A stretch of DNA of 64,000 bases from contig JAJNNY010000069.1 of the NCBI GenBank assembly GCA_022453515.1, positions 114,540 through 178,539 on the forward strand. Reading direction: 5' to 3'. The notes under the pieces are model-generated. The model did not search any database and had not been told where the DNA came from. It saw only the letters and a list, made by a program, of their open reading frames with translations. Below, in pieces: positions 1-11,827 of the stretch; the first letter of the stretch is position 1, and each line of letters opens with the position of its first letter. This DNA is from Astrocystis sublimbata (Eukaryota > Ascomycota > Sordariomycetes > Xylariales > Xylariaceae). The position numbers and the translations under genes are program-made.

Positions 1-3000
1 TGAGAATGGTGGCTTGGTCGGATATCCCACTGCGCTCTGCGTCTTCCGATGTCTTTAGCGATGTGATGCTTTTGAAGCGATGCTTCAATAATTGCTTGAC
101 TTCGGCAACTACACGCGAGACGCGCAGCGTGCTGCCACCCAAAATAACCAGATCCTGTGTTCCTGCCGATGCGTGAACAGGGGCGTCGCAGAGGAGGGGC
201 TCGCGGAGGAAGTTCAAGCGCTCGTCCACAGCCTGCGCCACTAAGACAGAGCCAGCGTAGGCGTGCTCGAAGTGCTCAGGGGTAAGCGTGTCGATGCCAG
301 AGAAGCCGGTGCGGCGGAGCACCTCGTCCCACTGCTCAGACGACACGCATGGCGATAGCGTCCTGCCCTCGTCAACACCCGCCCACCAGCCCGGAAGCGT
401 GCCGAAGATAAAGCCAGACCGCGACTGGTCGTTGTTCGTGATCTCGCCCAGGGCCACGTATCCGCCGGGCTTCAGGAGCCGGCGCACGTTGCGCATGGTC
501 TCTTCCAACTTGTCCGTTGCGTGGATGACGAAGGATGCGATGGCTAGATCGTACGATCCGGGCGTAAAACCCTGTGCCACGGGGTCGCTGCTCGCGTCGA
601 GGGTCTTGAAGACCATGCGATCCTGGTGCGCTGCGAAGACTGACGAGGCTGTCTCGAAGAAGCCTGCTGACACGTCTGTGTATGTGTAGGACCCAAAGTC
701 AGGCCCGATTGCTTTGAGGATGCTCTTCGTGGCGCCGCCCGTGCCGGCCCCTTGTTGAAAAATGTGTTAGCTAATATTCCACATCTCACGGATCATGTGT
801 GCTTGTTGGTGACTTACCTATCTCCAGGATGTTCATGCGTGGATACCGATGCGCGAGCTGGGCAACGGTGCTCCCGAGCCACTTGGTGATCATGGACATA
901 CCAAGGGCGCCGACGTAATAGTCGTCGAGCAAGTTGTTGGGCCGCAGGTGCTCTAGGATCGTGGTCTCGCCGCGGAACACGCCCAGCATGTTCTCGCCTA
1001 CTGCACGCATGATTCGCACGTCCGGCGTGTCTGAGTACCTGAAAGTGAGCCTTGGTTAGCATAGGTTGGATTCCTAAATCGTATTATCAGAGGGGTGGAT
1101 ATTTACTTTGCACAGAGGTCCGCGATGTCGTCAGGGGTGTCATCAAGCCACTTCTTCTGTGCATATAGATGCTTCCCGCTCCTCTGCAACGCATTCACGT
1201 GTTGGCAGAATTTCAGGTAGTGGCTAAAGGGCGCCTGCGAGCGCGCCGGGTGGTCAGGCTCGAGCTCGCGATCGAATATGCGCGTATAGTATGTTGCGAG
1301 CCTCTCGAGCGCGAAAGCGAATTCTTCCTCTGCCTCGGAAACCTCATCCCCGCGAGCTGCCTCGTCGCCGTTAGGATTCAGCTCTCGCCAGGTGGTGCGG
1401 GAGAACATCTTCTTGTCATCGGCCGCGGTGGCCTCGGTGAATGGGACGGCCCTCATGCCTTCGATCTGCACCGCCGCGTGCTGGGAGCCGGCGTCGTAGA
1501 TACTCACGTCTCCGAGAATCCCGGACTCGCCAGCATCAGACGCAACCGAGGTGAATGGCGCAGCACCTCCTGCTGTCGCCCAGTTGGGCCCGCAGAGACT
1601 TGGGTTAAGACGTAGCTTGGAGAAGCTCGTTGGCACGTGCAGCGACCACAGCCGGCCGTCGGACGGGTAGCTGTAGGCCAGGATGACAGCCTGAAGGGCT
1701 GAATCCAGAGTTGCGGGATCGATGAGGAATGATTCCGAGGGCACGATGCCAACGCTTCCTGACGCCATCCCAAGCTTGCGCTCGAGCGCGAACAGCCCCT
1801 GGAAGTTGCCGCTGTAGTCATACCCCATGTCCGCCAGTGCGCTGTAGAATCTCTCCGTGTCGATCGGTATCATGTGAGGCGCCGCCGGCCCTCGCTTGGG
1901 AAGTTTATCGTGCGATCTCTGGCCGACATAAACGCAGACCTCGCCTCGTGCGATGAGGGTGAGATCGCGTGCGTCTCGACCAATGCCTGCGGCATAGGTG
2001 AAAGTGGCACTGACGGTGCACAACTTGGTGTCTTTCTTGATGTCGCTAAGGGAGATGAGGGTTTCGATGCCAGCATCCTCCTCATCGAAGACAAGGGCCT
2101 GGTGAATATCGAAGTTGCTGATCTCAATCAGCTCTGTTATCTCGGTCGTCAGCGACTTGGAGGCATCCAACGCGGCAGCCAGGTAGCCTGCAGCGGGGAA
2201 CACAGTCTGGCTCTGCAGCTGGTGACCCGCGACCCAAGGCACCTCCCTGGCGCGCAACAAGTTTCGCCACGACCGGTGGAAGGGCGAACTGTCGGGCGTG
2301 GTGTCGCCGAGGATTGGGTGTACGGGACTTTCCCTCAGGCGGAAGTTGCGCGACTGCCGCGACTCGTGCCAGTACTTGGCGTCGTGGTTCCAGGGGTAAG
2401 TGGGCAGGTTCTTGAGGACGGTGAATCGCGGTGCGTTCTCGCTGCCCATTTTCTCTTCGTATTTGGCAACGTCCACAACTTCTCTACCCAGGTGACACCA
2501 TAAAAAGCCCAGGGCGTCCGAGGTCGCTTCACGGGCGTCGAGGCCGCGTGATAGCAGGCCTGTATAAGGAATCGAGTGCGTCAGGCGCTCTTCTATCACC
2601 TGTGTTGCAGGCCCCTTGAGGGCTGGATGGGGTCCGATCTCGATAACCATATCGAAATCAGAATGTGACATGGCGTTTTCGAGTGCTTGCGCGAACAAGA
2701 CTGGACGGGTCATGTTCTCAGCCCAGTAGGTCGCCTTGAGCTCCGCCGGATCAAAATCTGCGGCCTCTTCGAAAACTGAGGACAGCCATGTGCAGTCGGA
2801 CGAGGATCGAGCGGGCTTGACACCACACGCCTCGAGCGAGTTGACGTAAGGGTCGAAGCTCGGAAGCATGTGATGTGAGTGGTAGGCTTTATCGACCCGA
2901 AGGCGCCGCCGGAATTTCTTCTCGTCGGCGAAAATGTCCTCGAGCTCCTCGATGGCATCCTCGTCGCCGGACAGGGTCACGCTCGACGACGAGTTGACGG

Positions 3001-5301
3001 CGGCGACGGACACGCGGCCCTCAAACTCCGGCAGCGCGCAGATCGTCATCGCATCCTCTCTCGACGTCGCGACGGCCAACATGGCACCCGGCTTCCCACC
3101 GTGCCCTGTGGATAAGGCGGAGTGCAGGCCGCGGTAGTAGGCGATGTACATGGCGTGCTGTGCCGTAATATGGCCAGCCGCGTAGGCTGCGCCAATTTCA
3201 CCTGACGAGTGTCCGAGCACGACGTCTAGTTGCACATTGGCCTGACGGAGTAGCTCGACTAAAAGTATTTGTACGGCAGTGCAGAGCGGTTGGGCTATGG
3301 TGGCTTCACTAAGGCGTGATGATGAGGCATCAGCCCTCAATTCTGCTTCTAAGGACCATGATGGGCGATCTGCTTCTGGTAGCGCTAGAGATCATCGTAA
3401 GTAAGTAAACTCAAAGTCTAATGGGATTTCAGGGCCCCTTACCTGATAGATGAGCTTCGAGCTCTCTGATGAGTTTGAGGGCAAAAGGAGATTGTTCGAT
3501 GAGTTCTGTCCCCACTATCGATGGTATATTTGGTTAGTAACAGATCCATAATCAAGAGGGCATACAATCATTATCAGGTGAATTACGTACTTCGATCGTA
3601 TTGGGCACCTTGACCTGTAAAAATACCTAAGATGCGAGTAGGCTTGGGTTCGGAGAAGCTCCGTTGTTTGACAACTGCATTCAAATCCTGCTCATCTAAT
3701 CTGGTATCCATAGCTCGCTTTAGATCTTTGATCGAGCTGCTCGGGAAAGACGTTCGCCAGGAGAGGGCGGACCTGCGCTGTATCAGCGTCCAGGCCAAAT
3801 CTCGTGGGCTAAGGGTTTCGTCGGCCGTCTCGAGGTAGTCAGCATACGACCGCACTAAAGCCACCAACGATTTTTCCGAACCGGCGGAGAAGACGAAGGG
3901 GGCAAATGGGATGCTGTGCACTGTGTCGCCCAAGACCTCGTGTTGCCCAAAGCTCTCTAGGACAGCGTGCGCGTTGGCGCCGCCGAACCCGAAGCTGTTA
4001 ACAGAGGCCCGTCTGGGCTGGCTGGCATCTAAGAGTTTTGGCCAGGGCCGCACCGTAGTGGGGACCTCGAGGTTGTCGTAAAAGGGGGCTACATTGGGGT
4101 TTAAAGTGTTGAACATCATGTTGGGCGGAATCAGTCCGTGCTGTAGCGCCAGGGACGCCTTGAGCACAGCGGCGAGCCCGGCGGTCCCTTCTGTGTGGCC
4201 CAGCACAGTCTTGACCGAGCCAACGTATAACGACTTTTCTGGAACGGAACTGTCCTCCTCTCGTACTCCACTGCCGAAGAATGCCGAGGCGATAGCCTCT
4301 GCCTCGATCGGGTCGCCTGCCGGTGTTCCAGTACCGTGAGCCTCGAAGAACTGGCAACGATCCCTCTCGCTCAGGGGGTCGAGTCCAGCCTTGGCATATG
4401 TGTCCCGGATCAGAGCTTGCTGTGCCGTTGCGCTAGGCATGGTGATCAGGCTGCCACCAGAGCCGCCGTCCTGGTTGATGCCTGTCTGCCGGACGACACA
4501 TTCGATGTTGTCGCCGTCGGCCAATGCGCGCGACAGCGTCTTCAAAACGGCTACCGCCACCCCGTCGCCGCGAGCATACCCATCGGCCCCGGCGTCCCAC
4601 ATGCGTGACCGCCCCGTCGGGGACAGCATTTTTAGCTTGCTCTCAGCCACATACATCTCGGGACCTAGCAGGAGGTTGGTGCCACAGGCGAGTGCAACCT
4701 CCGAGTCGCCCGACCGTAGGGTTTGGACGGCTAGATGTAGCGCCGTTAGGCTCGATGAACAGGCCGTGTCAACAGTGACGGACGGACCGCGCCAGTCAAA
4801 GAAGTACGACAGCCGATTCGACATGGTACTACGCGCATTGCCGATGCTGTGGTAGGTTGGTATGTTCTGAAAGTCGCGGAACAAAAGAGACTCGTAGTCG
4901 GCACACATAAGACCCACGTAAACAGCCGTGTCGCTGCCTCGGAGGTGTTCCATCGGCAGGCCAGCGGCCTCGAGGCCCTCATAGGCAACCTCGAGCAGCA
5001 AGCGCTGTTGCGGATCCCGAGCGCGCGCCTCGACGGGCTTCACACCGAAGAACTTGCTGTCGAAGGCGCGGACATCATCCGTTTCGGAAAGCAGGTAAGA
5101 GTGCCTTACGTTACTGTGCCCGTGGTAGAGGCTGTCCTCATGGTGAAAACCCGTCGCGCTGAATCGGCTGGCTGGGATCTCAGAGAGGACGTCGCGCGGG
5201 TCTTTCAGGAGTTCCCATAGCTTGGAAGGTGAGTTGGCTTCGCCTGCGAAGCGGCAAGCACTGCCAATGATGGCGATCGGCTCGTTATTTTGCTGCTGCA
5301 T
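1..5301 (-). CDS. Highly reducing type I polyketide synthase, 3' end cut by window edge
   Basis: Iterative multidomain enzyme building a reduced, C-methylated polyketide in the cytosol. The 1677 residues in the window show KS (DTACSSS, Cys181; EAHGTGT, His322; GHTEGTAG, His369), AT (GHSSGE, Ser654), DH (His982 in the HxxxGxxxxP motif; Asp1155 in DPATLDSALQ) and a C-methyltransferase with an intact SAM loop (LEIGAGTGG). The ER, KR and ACP positions lie off the left edge. Predicted exons are 5301-3591, 3514-3443, 3384-1107, 1038-818 and 750-1; reading phase closes across all four introns. The start at 5301 (MQQQNNEP) sits just before the KS; an in-frame upstream ATG at 5376 would add 25 atypical residues. 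A TATATA lies ~100 nt upstream. The separate trans-ER at 9.9 kb suggests that an internal ER, if present, is inactive; this is inference. Confidence 0.95.
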
Positions 5302-6409
5302 CGTGGTGTGAGCGTTGAGGCTAGAAAGGAGGCTTGATAGAGGGATCAAGATGAGCTGCCTATGAATGAGAGACAAGGTGAATGAGCGGGTAAATACCTG
5401 AGTATATAGACACTAGCCTCCGTTAGTATTTCCTAGGCTTCTACGATACGAACCGCCCTCGCAGCTCGAGCATTGAGAGCATATTTCCAAGGCTGTCGCC
5501 TCACCATGTTCAGTTCCCCTCGTCCTAAGGCAGCTCATCCGACCGCGCCACATGGATGCTTATCGCGGGGTAAGGCGGCGACCACGCGAAGGATCACTCC
5601 TTACGCCATCCGACGGCACGCCACTAGTGTTGTCCGAACATATGCCCCGAGCTTCTTGTGGCTTATGCCATCAATGGGTGAGCTCCTGTTTCAAATCTCA
5701 TGTAAGATCAACATGTTGACAGGTGTAAGAGCCCTCTGGTCTAGAGTTCGGAATGAGAGCTTCACGTGTGCTTATCTCATTCCCATCTTACACCAACATG
5801 AGATGCCAAGAACTTTGTTGTGAACTAACATCCTAATGTGATGAACGAGATCTTGTCTCCATGCTTGGAAGGATGATCGGAGTTATCGGAAGTCCACTTA
5901 CTTTTGTGTAACAAGTACCAGCAAGGTAGGAAACCTCCCCCAGGCTTGGTGCTGTGGCCAAGAGAAATTTGTAATTCCTGAGATTCTAGACCTCGGAAAG
6001 CTTACATGCATGATGACTAGAATTGTGAAGGTTGCTTTTCGGAAGGTTTACATCTCCACAAAGGACTATTCCTTCGATGGCGAGATTCGCGAGCATACCA
6101 CTACGAAGGGTGACACTGTATTTACCGAGATGGAATGAAACGTTTTCTGCTATTTCTTCGGAACTATAAGCGATTTGAATAAGTCTCCGAAGCAAAATCT
6201 GGGGTTGTTCGAGGGAGACGTAGAAAGATGCTGTGATTTCCAAATTGAATATACCTATTGGGCCGACTTCTTCCATACAACGTCGAGTCACTTGTGATCA
6301 AGTTGCTTTCCATCAACACACTATTTACTTTTTTCAACATTGGCGTTCTGTCTCGTTGGCTCTGCTCGCCCTGAAACTCCCCGTGTATACTGGCCTCCAA
6401 GTCGAAAAG
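5302..6409. promoter_or_regulatory. Divergent intergenic region between HR-PKS and P450
   Basis: 1.1 kb shared upstream region of two divergently transcribed genes. It contains a minus-strand TATATA at 5403-5408 and a perfect TCGN5CGA palindrome at 5459-5469. No convincing coding sequence is seen; short open frames here lack homology that I can recognise. Head-to-head PKS/P450 arrangement suggests co-regulation. Confidence 0.6.
5459..5469. promoter_or_regulatory. Candidate AflR-type binding site TCGN5CGA
   Basis: The 11-mer TCGCAGCTCGA is a perfect match to TCGN5CGA, the known AflR palindrome, about 158 nt upstream of the HR-PKS start. An AflR-family Zn2Cys6 protein is encoded at 11.8-13.4 kb. 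A single match of six fixed bases is expected by chance every ~4 kb, so this is suggestive only. Confidence 0.4.
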
Positions 6410-8666
6410 ATGGTGTCGACTTTGGTAACAGAAACGTTGGGGAAGATCTCCTGGTGGTCTCTCTTGCTCCTAGGCTCAGCCTGTGTCAGTCAAAGTTTCC
6501 CCCTTCAAAGACCACTTTGGTATAGATGCTCAGAGATTGACTCATTCCTAGTGGACAACGTACTGGGTGATCAAGGTGATCTACCGGCTTCGCTACCATC
6601 CATACGCAAAGTACCCCGGTCCACGCATTGCTGCAGTTTCCGAGCTATGGTATGCGTACCATTGGTATGTCATGACCCCTTGTCTAGCCTTGACTCTCGG
6701 GAAAGTCCTGACCAGCACAGGTTCACTGGGCGTTACCCCTGGGCTGTCGAGGCTGCGTTCAAAAAATACGGCGATATAGTGCGCGTAGCACCTAATGAGT
6801 TGGCCTTCTTCCGGGTCGAGGCCCAGACAGGTTTGATCTTCCGTTCCGTGCACGGAGATGAGACGAAGGGCTGATGTAGGTGGTCTAGACATTCTCATGG
6901 CAGGCTCCAATGCACGAAGCTCCCCATTCATCAAGACGGAGCTGCAGCGTATTCGTGGCAAGCACGCTGGCATTGCAGCCGATCCGGACCCGGAAAGTCA
7001 TCGACCTGTGAGAAAGATGCTTATGCCGGCCTTCAACCCACGAGCGCTGAAGGAGCAAGAGCCAGCGCTGCACGCCCGTACGTCCCATATCGTGTCTCTA
7101 ATCTCCGGGATGCTACCTAAATAGTGTGGGTGACTAACTCAAGAGACTTCTAGACATCGATAAGTTCGTTAACAAGCTCGAGGATCTCGCAGGCGAGCAC
7201 CCGGCAGACATGAGAGAGGTGAGAGTGGCGTGGTACTGACGAACGACTTTGGACGATACTAATGAGTGGGCAGTGGTTCGACTGGCTCGCATGTGACATC
7301 GCCGGAGAGATGTGCTACAGTCATGATTTCGGTAATGTTGACAACATGCGCAGTAGTCTTTTCCTGACTGCCTTCCGTCGTGTTGGTCTCTGGGGTACCC
7401 TCCACCAGGTGTTCTGGCGCTTCCCCCTACTGTACCCAATCGTGTTCCTGTTACTCCCGCCGAGACTCGCGATGGTCATTCCGACAATTGTTCGGGAGAA
7501 CAACACAATCGTCCGCGACCGCATTGCCCGAAGAAACAAGCTGGCCCAACCCGACTACTTCTCACTGATGGTGAAAGATGATGGCGATGCTCCGGCCCGA
7601 GACTTTCTTGTCGCGCAGGTCAGTGTTTTTTGCGTCCTCCATATCCTCACTTGCCCAAAATGCTGCTCTTGACAACCTCTGCACAAGTCAGAGTTTAGCT
7701 GTCAACGGAAAATACTGACTCTTTCTCTAGGCAAATCATCTTATTGTCGGCGGCTTCGACCCGGACACGAATCTGTTCACCTCGGCCGTGCACTTCCTCC
7801 TAGCGAATCCGGACAAGCTGGCTAAGATGACGGCCGAAGTCCGCCAGCGTTTCGCTTCATATGACGACATCACAGGCGACAACGTGCAGGACCTACCATG
7901 GGTCAATGCGATCATTGAGGAATCCCGTAGGAAGCCCCCAGTTGCATCACCTACCTGCTATTGGAAAACCCGGCTGACCAGAGTACAGTCCGTGTTCACA
8001 CCAACGGAGCTTTTGGTCTCCCACGCATCAGTCCTGGCGCGACAGTAGATGGACATTGGATCCCCAAAGGCGTGAGTCCCCCAGTCACCACATAGCTACG
8101 GCACCGATAACAAGCGGATTGGGAGAGCCCTGACACTGACCTTCCCAATCAGTACCGCGTGCAGACTTCCATCTTCGCCACGTCACACTCAGAGCGGTAC
8201 TTCACGCGGCCGCGCGAGTTCTGCCCGCAACGGTGGCTTCCGGCGTCGCACGTCGACTACGATGCTTCTTTCGAAAAGGACGACAAGGCGTCGTTCAAGC
8301 CGTTCAGTATGGGGCCCAGGGGCTGCATCGGGCAGAACATGGGGTACCTTCAAGGGCGCATCCTGTTGGCCAAGATGGCGTGGCGCCTTGATGTGAGTGA
8401 CCCTGAAAGCCATTGAAAACCCCTTACCTTGAGCATTCCTATTCCTGGGCCATTTGCATGCAAGCTGCCGCATCATAAGTTGTTTTGTCACCTCAATTGG
8501 CAACTACTGACTCCAGTGTTTACAGTGGGAGCATGCCAATGCGGGCGAGGTCGACTGGGAGCGTGACGTGAAGCTTTTTGCAATCTGGGAGAAGCCGCCT
8601 GTGTTGGCGCGCTTTAAGCGTAGCGCCGTTGCTACTGGGAGAGTTGGCGAGAAACGAGTCTCTTGA
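6410..8666 (+). CDS. Cytochrome P450 monooxygenase (10 exons)
   Basis: Microsomal heme-thiolate oxygenase, probably tailoring the HR-PKS product. Predicted exons: 6410-6484, 6552-6664, 6721-6830, 6880-7077, 7154-7218, 7274-7618, 7731-7926, 7989-8071, 8153-8392, 8526-8666. They give 521 aa with all phases closing, the normal P450 length. An N-terminal membrane anchor (WWSLLLLGSAC) is followed by the proline-rich hinge (YAKYPGPR), the K-helix ExxR (366-369), a HWIPKG segment and the heme loop FSMGPRGCIG with ligand Cys453. The I-helix reads GGFDPDT (309-315) where (A/G)Gx(D/E)T is usual, an atypical oxygen-binding groove. It is divergent from the HR-PKS. The 49-nt intron 3 is the shortest and least certain joint. 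I do not assign a CYP family. Confidence 0.92.
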
Positions 8667-9912
8667 CGGGAGCCTACATACTGCGTGTAGGGGCCTCAGT
8701 CTGTGAATTATGTGCTCAGGGGACAGATAATCACGGGATGCCGAGAACGATTTTGGAAATTGTACTGCGCACTATCGACGCCATGCGCTAAGCTCTGATA
8801 AGCAAAAAACACACTCTCAGAGCCGTATTCTATCATCAGCAAGTTTACAACATAGGGGTAATAAGTTTACTGATTGAAATAAAACGACATATGGGGCATT
8901 CAACGCAACACGAGCTTGCGCATTTGTATACATCTATGTATACATAAATGATCTTTAAGTTTGAAGCATTCAATTGATTAGAAGTGCTGCTTGTGCGAAA
9001 TACATGTCGCTTTATATCGGTTGCTGCTTATCGACACCCTTGTCGGACTCGCGGGGCAGACCGGGGCTTGCTTGTGGAGATGGCCGTGTTCTGAGAAATT
9101 GCCCCTTGCTATCTGGCGCGTCTTCCCAAACAGGCGAGACAGGCGCGATAAAATATATCAACCTCATGCTTCCACGAAGGTAGTCTTGTGAATCTGCTGT
9201 AGCTGTGACTTGACATCGTGTTTTGGTCTGCTAGCTGGCCTCACCTCCCCACGATCTATCCCGACGTACTATGGCGCTATCATGGTCTCGCGAGAATGCT
9301 GCCGCATGGTACTTGTGAAATGATCATTAGGTGGGGGGTCCAGAAAAGGTCATTTGACAGCAATGATGTTGGCGATACTGGCGAAGAAGGTTCCTCACTG
9401 TAGCGACAAAGATGCCGCCATCTCGTCTGGGTCTAGCGACATGCAAAGCTCGTGCATGGTTCATCTTGCTACGCATGAACGCCACCTAACGGTGATAGTC
9501 AGTGGCCGTCCATGGCTCACAGGTCTGGCTTTTTTTCCCTCGTCTGACAACTTCACGCGTCGGAAGGCTTGCGAGTATGCGTTGTAGATGGATTGATCCT
9601 TCCGATCACAACGCAGGGTCCTGCAGGCTTGGGAATGTCAGCTCACCCAGTCTGACGAGGCCGAACATGCGACCTAGGCCTCAATGATTGCATACAACTT
9701 ACGTTATGGGCATCGAGCATAATCACCATCTGGGGAGATGATGCGCTCTGGCAAGCGATTAGCTTACTTGCGAGTTGAGCTTCCGAATGTAAGGATCAAG
9801 TGGTCTGCCTCTTTTATGGCTCCAAGATCGCATGGAAAACCAAGCTGGTGAGATTTGGTCCATGAATTGACTCAAACCTCTTTTCGACCAAATTCGCATA
9901 GCACACGTCACC
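8667..9912. other. Intergenic, no gene seen
   Basis: 1.25 kb between the P450 and the enoyl reductase, both on the plus strand. Open frames are short, without recognisable motifs or plausible splice partners. No TCGN5CGA match was found by eye. The last ~100 nt presumably hold the enoyl reductase promoter. Confidence 0.5.
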
Positions 9913-11246
9913 ATGGCAGCTTACGATCCGGACCTCCCGTCATCTGCCTTACCGACAACGCAGACAATACTCGTGCAGGCGGCGGTGGCAACGAAAACAC
10001 CAAGTGGTTCCGGTGGAAACGGCCCTCTAGCCCTCCACATCCGCCGCGATGGCGCCATTCCGCCCTTGCCGTCGCCGAATCACGTTCTCATCCGCGTCCT
10101 TGCCGTGGCCCTCAACCCGACCGATCACAAGATGCCGACACACTTCCCCATGCCTGGATCCACCACCGGCTGCGACTTCTGCGGCATCGTGGTCGCCTCG
10201 TCGGCCGAGACAGGACTCGAGGTTGGGACCAGAGTCTGTGGCGCCGTGTATGCATACAACCCCGAGGAACCTCTTACAGGAGCATTTGCGCAATACGTAG
10301 TTGCTGATTCTCGCTTGCTCCTCCGCGTGCCGGTGCACTGGTCCGATCTACGCGCCGCTGCGCTTGGTGGAATTGGCTGGGGAACGGCTGGGCTCACGCT
10401 CTGGAGCGCCCTGGCTCTAGCCGGCCGGCCGAGCAATCCTACTGCCGCGCCCGAAACTCCTGTTTTGGTGTATGGTGGCGCGACGGCCACAGGTACCATG
10501 GCTTGTCAGATCTTAAAGTTGTGAGAAGATGATTGCCTCAAGCTAATTATGTGAGTCGCTGATGTATTAATACGTCACGAAATAGATCCGGCTATCGACC
10601 TATCATCGCCGTGACATCGAAAGACTCAGCACCCTTGGCGAAAAGGTATGGAGCGACAGACACAGTGTCGTACACATCATCGACGTGCAAAGCTGCAATC
10701 GCCGATATTATGACAAACGCGTCGCCGAGGCCACTGTCCCTGCGCCATGTTCTCGATTGCATCACCGACCCCGAGTCAGCTGCAGTATGTTTTGGCTCAC
10801 TGTCGCGCGCTGGCGGCCGCTATGCCTGTCTTGAGGACTTCGACGAGACCTGGCGTACCCGGCGCACTGTGCGCACAGAAGTCGTCATGGCTTTCGAGCT
10901 TTGGGGCTCGCGGGTCATACTCGATGACAGTCTCGGTGACGAAGGTGGTAGTAGCACGGCTGATAATATTAGTACTCGAGAGACACATCAAGCAGAAGAG
11001 AATACTGGGGAACTGCGAGGGAAAAGTGCAGCAGCCAGCTACTCGAGACCTGCCAACCCAGAGAAGCTACAGGCTACTATCGCGTGGGCGCGCGAGATGC
11101 AGGATCTGATTGATAGGGATCTTATAGATAGCCATCCCGTGCAGGAGATTGAGGGCAAGTGGGATGGGATCGTCAAAGGGTTGCTGATGCTACAAAGGGG
11201 CGAAGTCAGGGGGTGCAAACTTGTTGTCAGAATCTCCGAGGCATGA
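9913..11246 (+). CDS. Trans-acting enoyl reductase (zinc-independent MDR fold)
   Basis: NADPH-dependent reductase of the LovC-type family, which reduces enoyl intermediates held on a partner HR-PKS. Two exons, 9913-10520 and 10586-11246, with a 65-nt intron, give 422 aa. Visible features are a GroES-like N-terminal half (VLIRVLAVALNPTDHK, then GCDFCGIVV), the cofactor-binding VYGGATATGTMA segment, and a C-terminal part ending KGLLMLQRGEVRGCKLVVRI, typical of these enzymes. It is longer than the usual ~360-370 aa because of a Gly/Ser-rich N-terminal stretch and a charged insertion (DDSLGDEGGSS onward). Placement next to an HR-PKS with KS-AT-DH-MT supports a PKS partner role. Confidence 0.92.
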
Positions 11247-11531
11247 ATATCTATGTACAAGTATATACGATGACTCGAATCATGGTTTCTAGGAGACATG
11301 ATGATAATGATGGTGCTAAGTGTTGCTGACCTGTTTGGAGAATCGGATTGATTTGGAGAATCGCATTGACTGCGAATCAACGACCAGGTCAGATTGAGCT
11401 TCAACATAACATCTTGATGGAAAGTAACAATAAGATCACCTTCAATTGCTACGACTTGAACTCTACATAGCCGGTAATTGTTTTCCCTGAGAGCACCCGA
11501 CTATATTATTCCAATCAGTCCATGAGTCCCT

Positions 11532-11634
11532 TGGCCGAGTTGGTGCGGCCTAGCGATTGTTTAGTATGGCGGTACAAGCCACTGCACGAGCGTATTATCA
11601 TTAGGTGTTGAGGGTTCGACTCCCTCGTCGGCCA
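11532..11634 (+). tRNA. tRNA-like gene, box A and box B present, structure unresolved
   Basis: TGGCCGAGTTGG at 11532-11543 fits box A of Leu/Ser-type tRNAs. GGTTCGACTCC at 11613-11623 fits box B, with a 5-bp T-stem (GAGGG/CCCTC). A run of ten T at 11643-11652 would end Pol III transcription. The ends can pair as TGGCCGA with TCGGCCA, but this overlaps box A, so a standard 7-bp acceptor upstream is missing. The middle would need an intron or long variable arm, and I could not assign the anticodon. It may be a degenerate or tRNA-derived element. Confidence 0.4.
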
Positions 11635-11827
11635 TCAAAAGATTTTTTTTTTCGCCTATCCTCATCCTAATTCAATCACCGCGAATATCTCTTGCACTTG
11701 ATATCTTCCCTCGCCTTATATTTGTAATACCAGCTCATTGGGAAGAGCCAGCTGCAACATGTGGGGTTGCGAGGAGCTCACCCGCTCGTAAGTCCCTACC
11801 TACCCCTAATTGCCCCCTAAATACCCC

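Noticed and set aside
288..689. Plus-strand open frame of 133 codons
   Set aside because: It is antisense to the methyltransferase domain of the HR-PKS, whose frame on the minus strand shows clear motifs.
1874..2503. Plus-strand open frame of 209 codons
   Set aside because: It is the antisense shadow of the GC-rich PKS DH region and has no motif.
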